Assembly: GCA_016271365.2 (NCBI GenBank) | Contig: CM057452.1 | Coordinates: forward strand, 827,730,001-827,794,000 | Length of the DNA stretch: 64,000 nt | Source: Neoceratodus forsteri | Taxonomy: Eukaryota > Chordata > Ceratodontiformes > Ceratodontidae | Direction of reading: 5' to 3' | Shown: positions 62,245-64,000 of the stretch, in pieces | Numbering within the stretch: the stretch's first letter is position 1 | Layout of the letters: each line of letters starts with the position of its first letter | Translations under genes and position numbers: made by a program | Notes under the pieces: generated by a model | Told to the model about the DNA's origin: nothing | The model's database searches: none | Seen by the model: the letters and a program-made list of their open reading frames with translations, nothing else

Positions 62245-62288
62245 TTCTTTCTTTCTTTCTTTCTTTCTTTTCTTTCTTTCTTTCTTTC
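62245..62288. repeat. (CTTT)n microsatellite
   Basis: About ten CTTT units with one interruption, inside a broken LINE RT. A short SINE-family-1-like scrap (TTTTCAGGTGTGACC) follows at about 62305-62325. Confidence 0.9.
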
Positions 62289-62539
62289 ACTGTGCCAAGA
62301 CTAATTTTCAGGTGTGACCGGGGGGGGAGGGGTGTACAAAAGGTGTAAAACTTCCACAAAATTACAAAATATTCTATTGCAGCTACGCAGACAATATCGC
62401 AGATGTGTGAAGACCAACTTAACTAACCAATGGCATGGATTGAACACAAAGACAAGTGGCAATCATGCAATAATATATATATAAAATGCTCACTGCCTGC
62501 TGGGAGGTGACAGTGCCAGTTGTGTACAGGAACAGGCTG

Positions 62540-63790
62540 CAGCCATATTTCCAACTAGCAAGATTAAAGGGGGGAGCATAAGCAGGAGGGAGTGAAAAAG
62601 GAGGGTCGAGGGGTTGACAGGAACAAGAGGGAGTGGATAAATGCCATTGTTGGTGCCTCTAGACAGAGGGAAGCAGGGAGTAGGTTCCAGAGGAAAGGGA
62701 ACTGGGAGGAGAAAGAAGCTTGCCCAGCAGAGGAGTGGTGGTAGTGGGGAATAGAGATGGTGTTGGAATCCCTTGAGCAGAGAGAGTTGTTAGAGAAGAA
62801 GATGGGGAGAGGAGTGAGGAAAGATAGGAGGGAAGGGACCAAAGCCAGCAATGAAGGAGGCACAGTGGGACTGGTGACATGAAGGTAGTGGGAAGATGGA
62901 GAGAAGGAGAATAGGGAGCATGATGGGTACAGAGGGGAGAGTTGGTAGTGAAACAACAGAAAGCATTGCAAATGTTATCCAGTCTGGCAAGGGAAGACAA
63001 GGAGGTGGTGCCATAGACCATGTCTGCATAGTCAAATACTGGGAAATCATTTTGGTTACCAAGTCCCAGCAGACCTGGAAGGAGATGCAGTCCTTGTTGT
63101 AGTACAGGGCACTGAGTTTAGAGCAGAGCTTGATATGGATAGCATCGATGAGGGCAGAGAAATTAAGTTTGCTATCAAGCCACACACCAAGGTACCTGAA
63201 GGCAGGAACAACCTCCAGAGGGGTATCATCCAGTGTGGAGAAGACAGGGGAGAGTGAGAGCCTGGCCAGTTTCTGGCTAGTTCTGAAGGTCATGGACATG
63301 GTCTTCTTGGTGCTGAACCTGAGTTGCTTGGTATGGAATGGTCGCAGTACATTGCGGAAGTCATGGTGGAACAAGCCTTCCACAACTGGAGCCAACAGAC
63401 CACCGATGTAGATGACCTTGTCATCTGTATTGTGAGTGTGCAAGGAGACACAAGAAGAGAGGAGGTCATCTGGGGAAACTGAGAACAGGATTTGACCCAG
63501 GATGGAGCCCTGTGTGACCCCAGCTAGAATGGAGAGGGGTGGACAGGACGTCTCCCACCTGAACCGACTCTAGAAGGCCTGTGAGGTATGAGCAGAACCT
63601 GTCAATAGCAGATGCAGAGAGTCCAGCAAGGCTCAGCTTGTCCAAGGCAAGAGAGTGGGACACCGAATCAAAGGCAATGGCCAGATCAATAAATATGGCT
63701 GTGGTGATACATCCTTGATCCATTCCAGTGAGGTTAGGGTCAGTTAGATGCAGCAAGGAGGCGATGGCAGAGTGGTGCTTCCTAAAAACA
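62540..63790 (-). mobile_element. L2-like LINE, RT to C-terminus
   Basis: Minus-strand fragment of the same family as the outer element at 31030-35890. RT palm blocks are at 63756-63466, thumb at 63443-62900 and terminal block at 62760-62680. It is truncated on the 5' side near the right end of the window at about 63790, where a TA-rich microsatellite follows. Open frames are long (96 and 217 codons) but shifted relative to each other. Confidence 0.85.
62790..63756 (-). pseudogene. RT palm and thumb of L2-like LINE
   Basis: The frame 63756-63466 reads MDQGCITTAIFIDLAIAFDS, VSHSLALDKLSLAGLSASAI, DRFCSYLTGLLESVQVGDVL and then STPLHSSWGHTGLHPGS, where the G-V-P-Q-G-S block should be (frame altered). 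The frame 63443-62790 (217 codons) holds HTHNTDDKVIYIGG (catalytic region, with a YADD-like TDD), KKTMSMTFRTSQKLARLSLS, FRYLGVWLDSKLNFSALIDA and KLCSKLSALYYNKDC. GQASFSSQFPFLWNLLPASL in frame 62971-62564 is the terminal block. A frameshift near 63460 destroys block B. Confidence 0.85.
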
Positions 63791-63825
63791 GACTGTATAT
63801 TAGAATGGTAATTCCAAAAATCAGG

Positions 63826-63897
63826 CTATATTATATTATATTATATTATATTATATTATTATATTACATGCTATTATATTATATAATATTATATTCT
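63826..63897. repeat. (TTATA)n microsatellite
   Basis: Pentanucleotide TTATA run degenerating into mixed TA. Frames with many Tyr residues here are artefacts. Confidence 0.9.
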
Positions 63898-64000
63898 CCC
63901 TCCCAAAGCAATGTAAGGGATCCAACATGCTTCTATATGCTGGTGACTACTTCTTTTTCACAGTGTCAAGACCTCAGCTAAAATAGTCTCTATCTTCACA

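Larger units (their letters stand above)
61536..62405 (+). pseudogene. LINE RT fragment (L2-like), interrupted by a CR1-tail-like insert and a microsatellite
   Basis: Plus strand: LSLTSLPIPTIWKPSRVVPI, LDNYCSISICSHLSKILESI and HSFRKDTQQYH at 61600-61860 (fingers). Then, after an insert (about 61908-62038) that begins with a CR1-like 3'-end sequence, TKAFDLVDHKILLDKLHISE (62045-62105) and VPHGSIFGQILF (block B, 62213-62250). A (CTTT)n tract and a SINE-like scrap intervene before YCSYADNIADV (62378-62410; catalytic box YADN). All RT blocks are in order although three unrelated pieces lie between them. Confidence 0.7.

Overview
This window looks like vertebrate nuclear DNA made almost entirely of transposable-element remains and tandem repeats. 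I found no convincing host gene, no structural RNA gene and no bacterial-type feature. The recognisable elements are many broken LINEs of the CR1 and L2 types, one L1/Tx1-type LINE tail, one Penelope-like element with a GIY-YIG endonuclease, one tyrosine-recombinase (Crypton-like) element, two tRNA-derived SINE families and many palindromic or inverted-repeat elements. I recognised no LTR retrotransposon or endogenous retrovirus. Abundant CR1/L2 with Penelope and a gene-free 64 kb fit a large-genome vertebrate such as a lungfish or amphibian. That is an inference from repeat content only, and the species is not determined.

Layout. 0-4.7 kb: a 136-bp tandem repeat, a broken proline-rich/coiled-coil reading frame on the minus strand, a long imperfect palindrome and microsatellites. 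4.7-7.3 kb: minus-strand L2-like LINE. 8.3-9.2 kb: short tandem repeats, palindromes and an array of seven hairpins. 9.3-12.0 kb: plus-strand L2-like LINE, the best preserved of its kind here. 12.2-14.2 kb: an array of about 298-bp units, each an imperfect palindrome. 14.5-18.0 kb: CR1 tails and an L1/Tx1 fragment. 18.2-22.0 kb: an inverted-repeat element, a LINE tail, and a 2.2-kb minisatellite that reverses orientation near its left end. 23.7-31.0 kb: CR1 and L2 fragments, SINEs, and one 787-bp insertion with a perfect 10-bp target duplication. 31.0-37.6 kb: a minus-strand L2-like element split by another LINE and abutting a CR1-like element. 37.6-38.7 kb: Penelope-like element.

39.3-47.0 kb is the most unusual part. 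It is a train of palindromic elements separated by (TA)n tracts, including two tandem copies of a large composite element (40478-44874 and 44905-46943). Each copy ends in a hairpin module whose outer arms are shared but whose interior is completely different. 48.0-53.5 kb is a four-level nest of LINEs (L2 containing CR1 containing L2 containing another LINE), reconstructed from interrupted protein reading. 53.5-58.6 kb: a CR1 reverse transcriptase, a 448-bp tandem duplication, and a CR1-like element with an esterase-type ORF1. 58.65-60.77 kb: a Crypton-like tyrosine-recombinase gene flanked by 23-bp inverted repeats, sitting in a tandem-repeat array that resumes at 60.96 kb. 61.5-63.8 kb: two further LINE fragments.

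Every coding region seen is a broken transposon protein, with frameshifts, stops or lost catalytic residues. There is no operon-like or pathway organisation. The history is one of repeated insertion, of elements into elements and into (TA)n, followed by decay.
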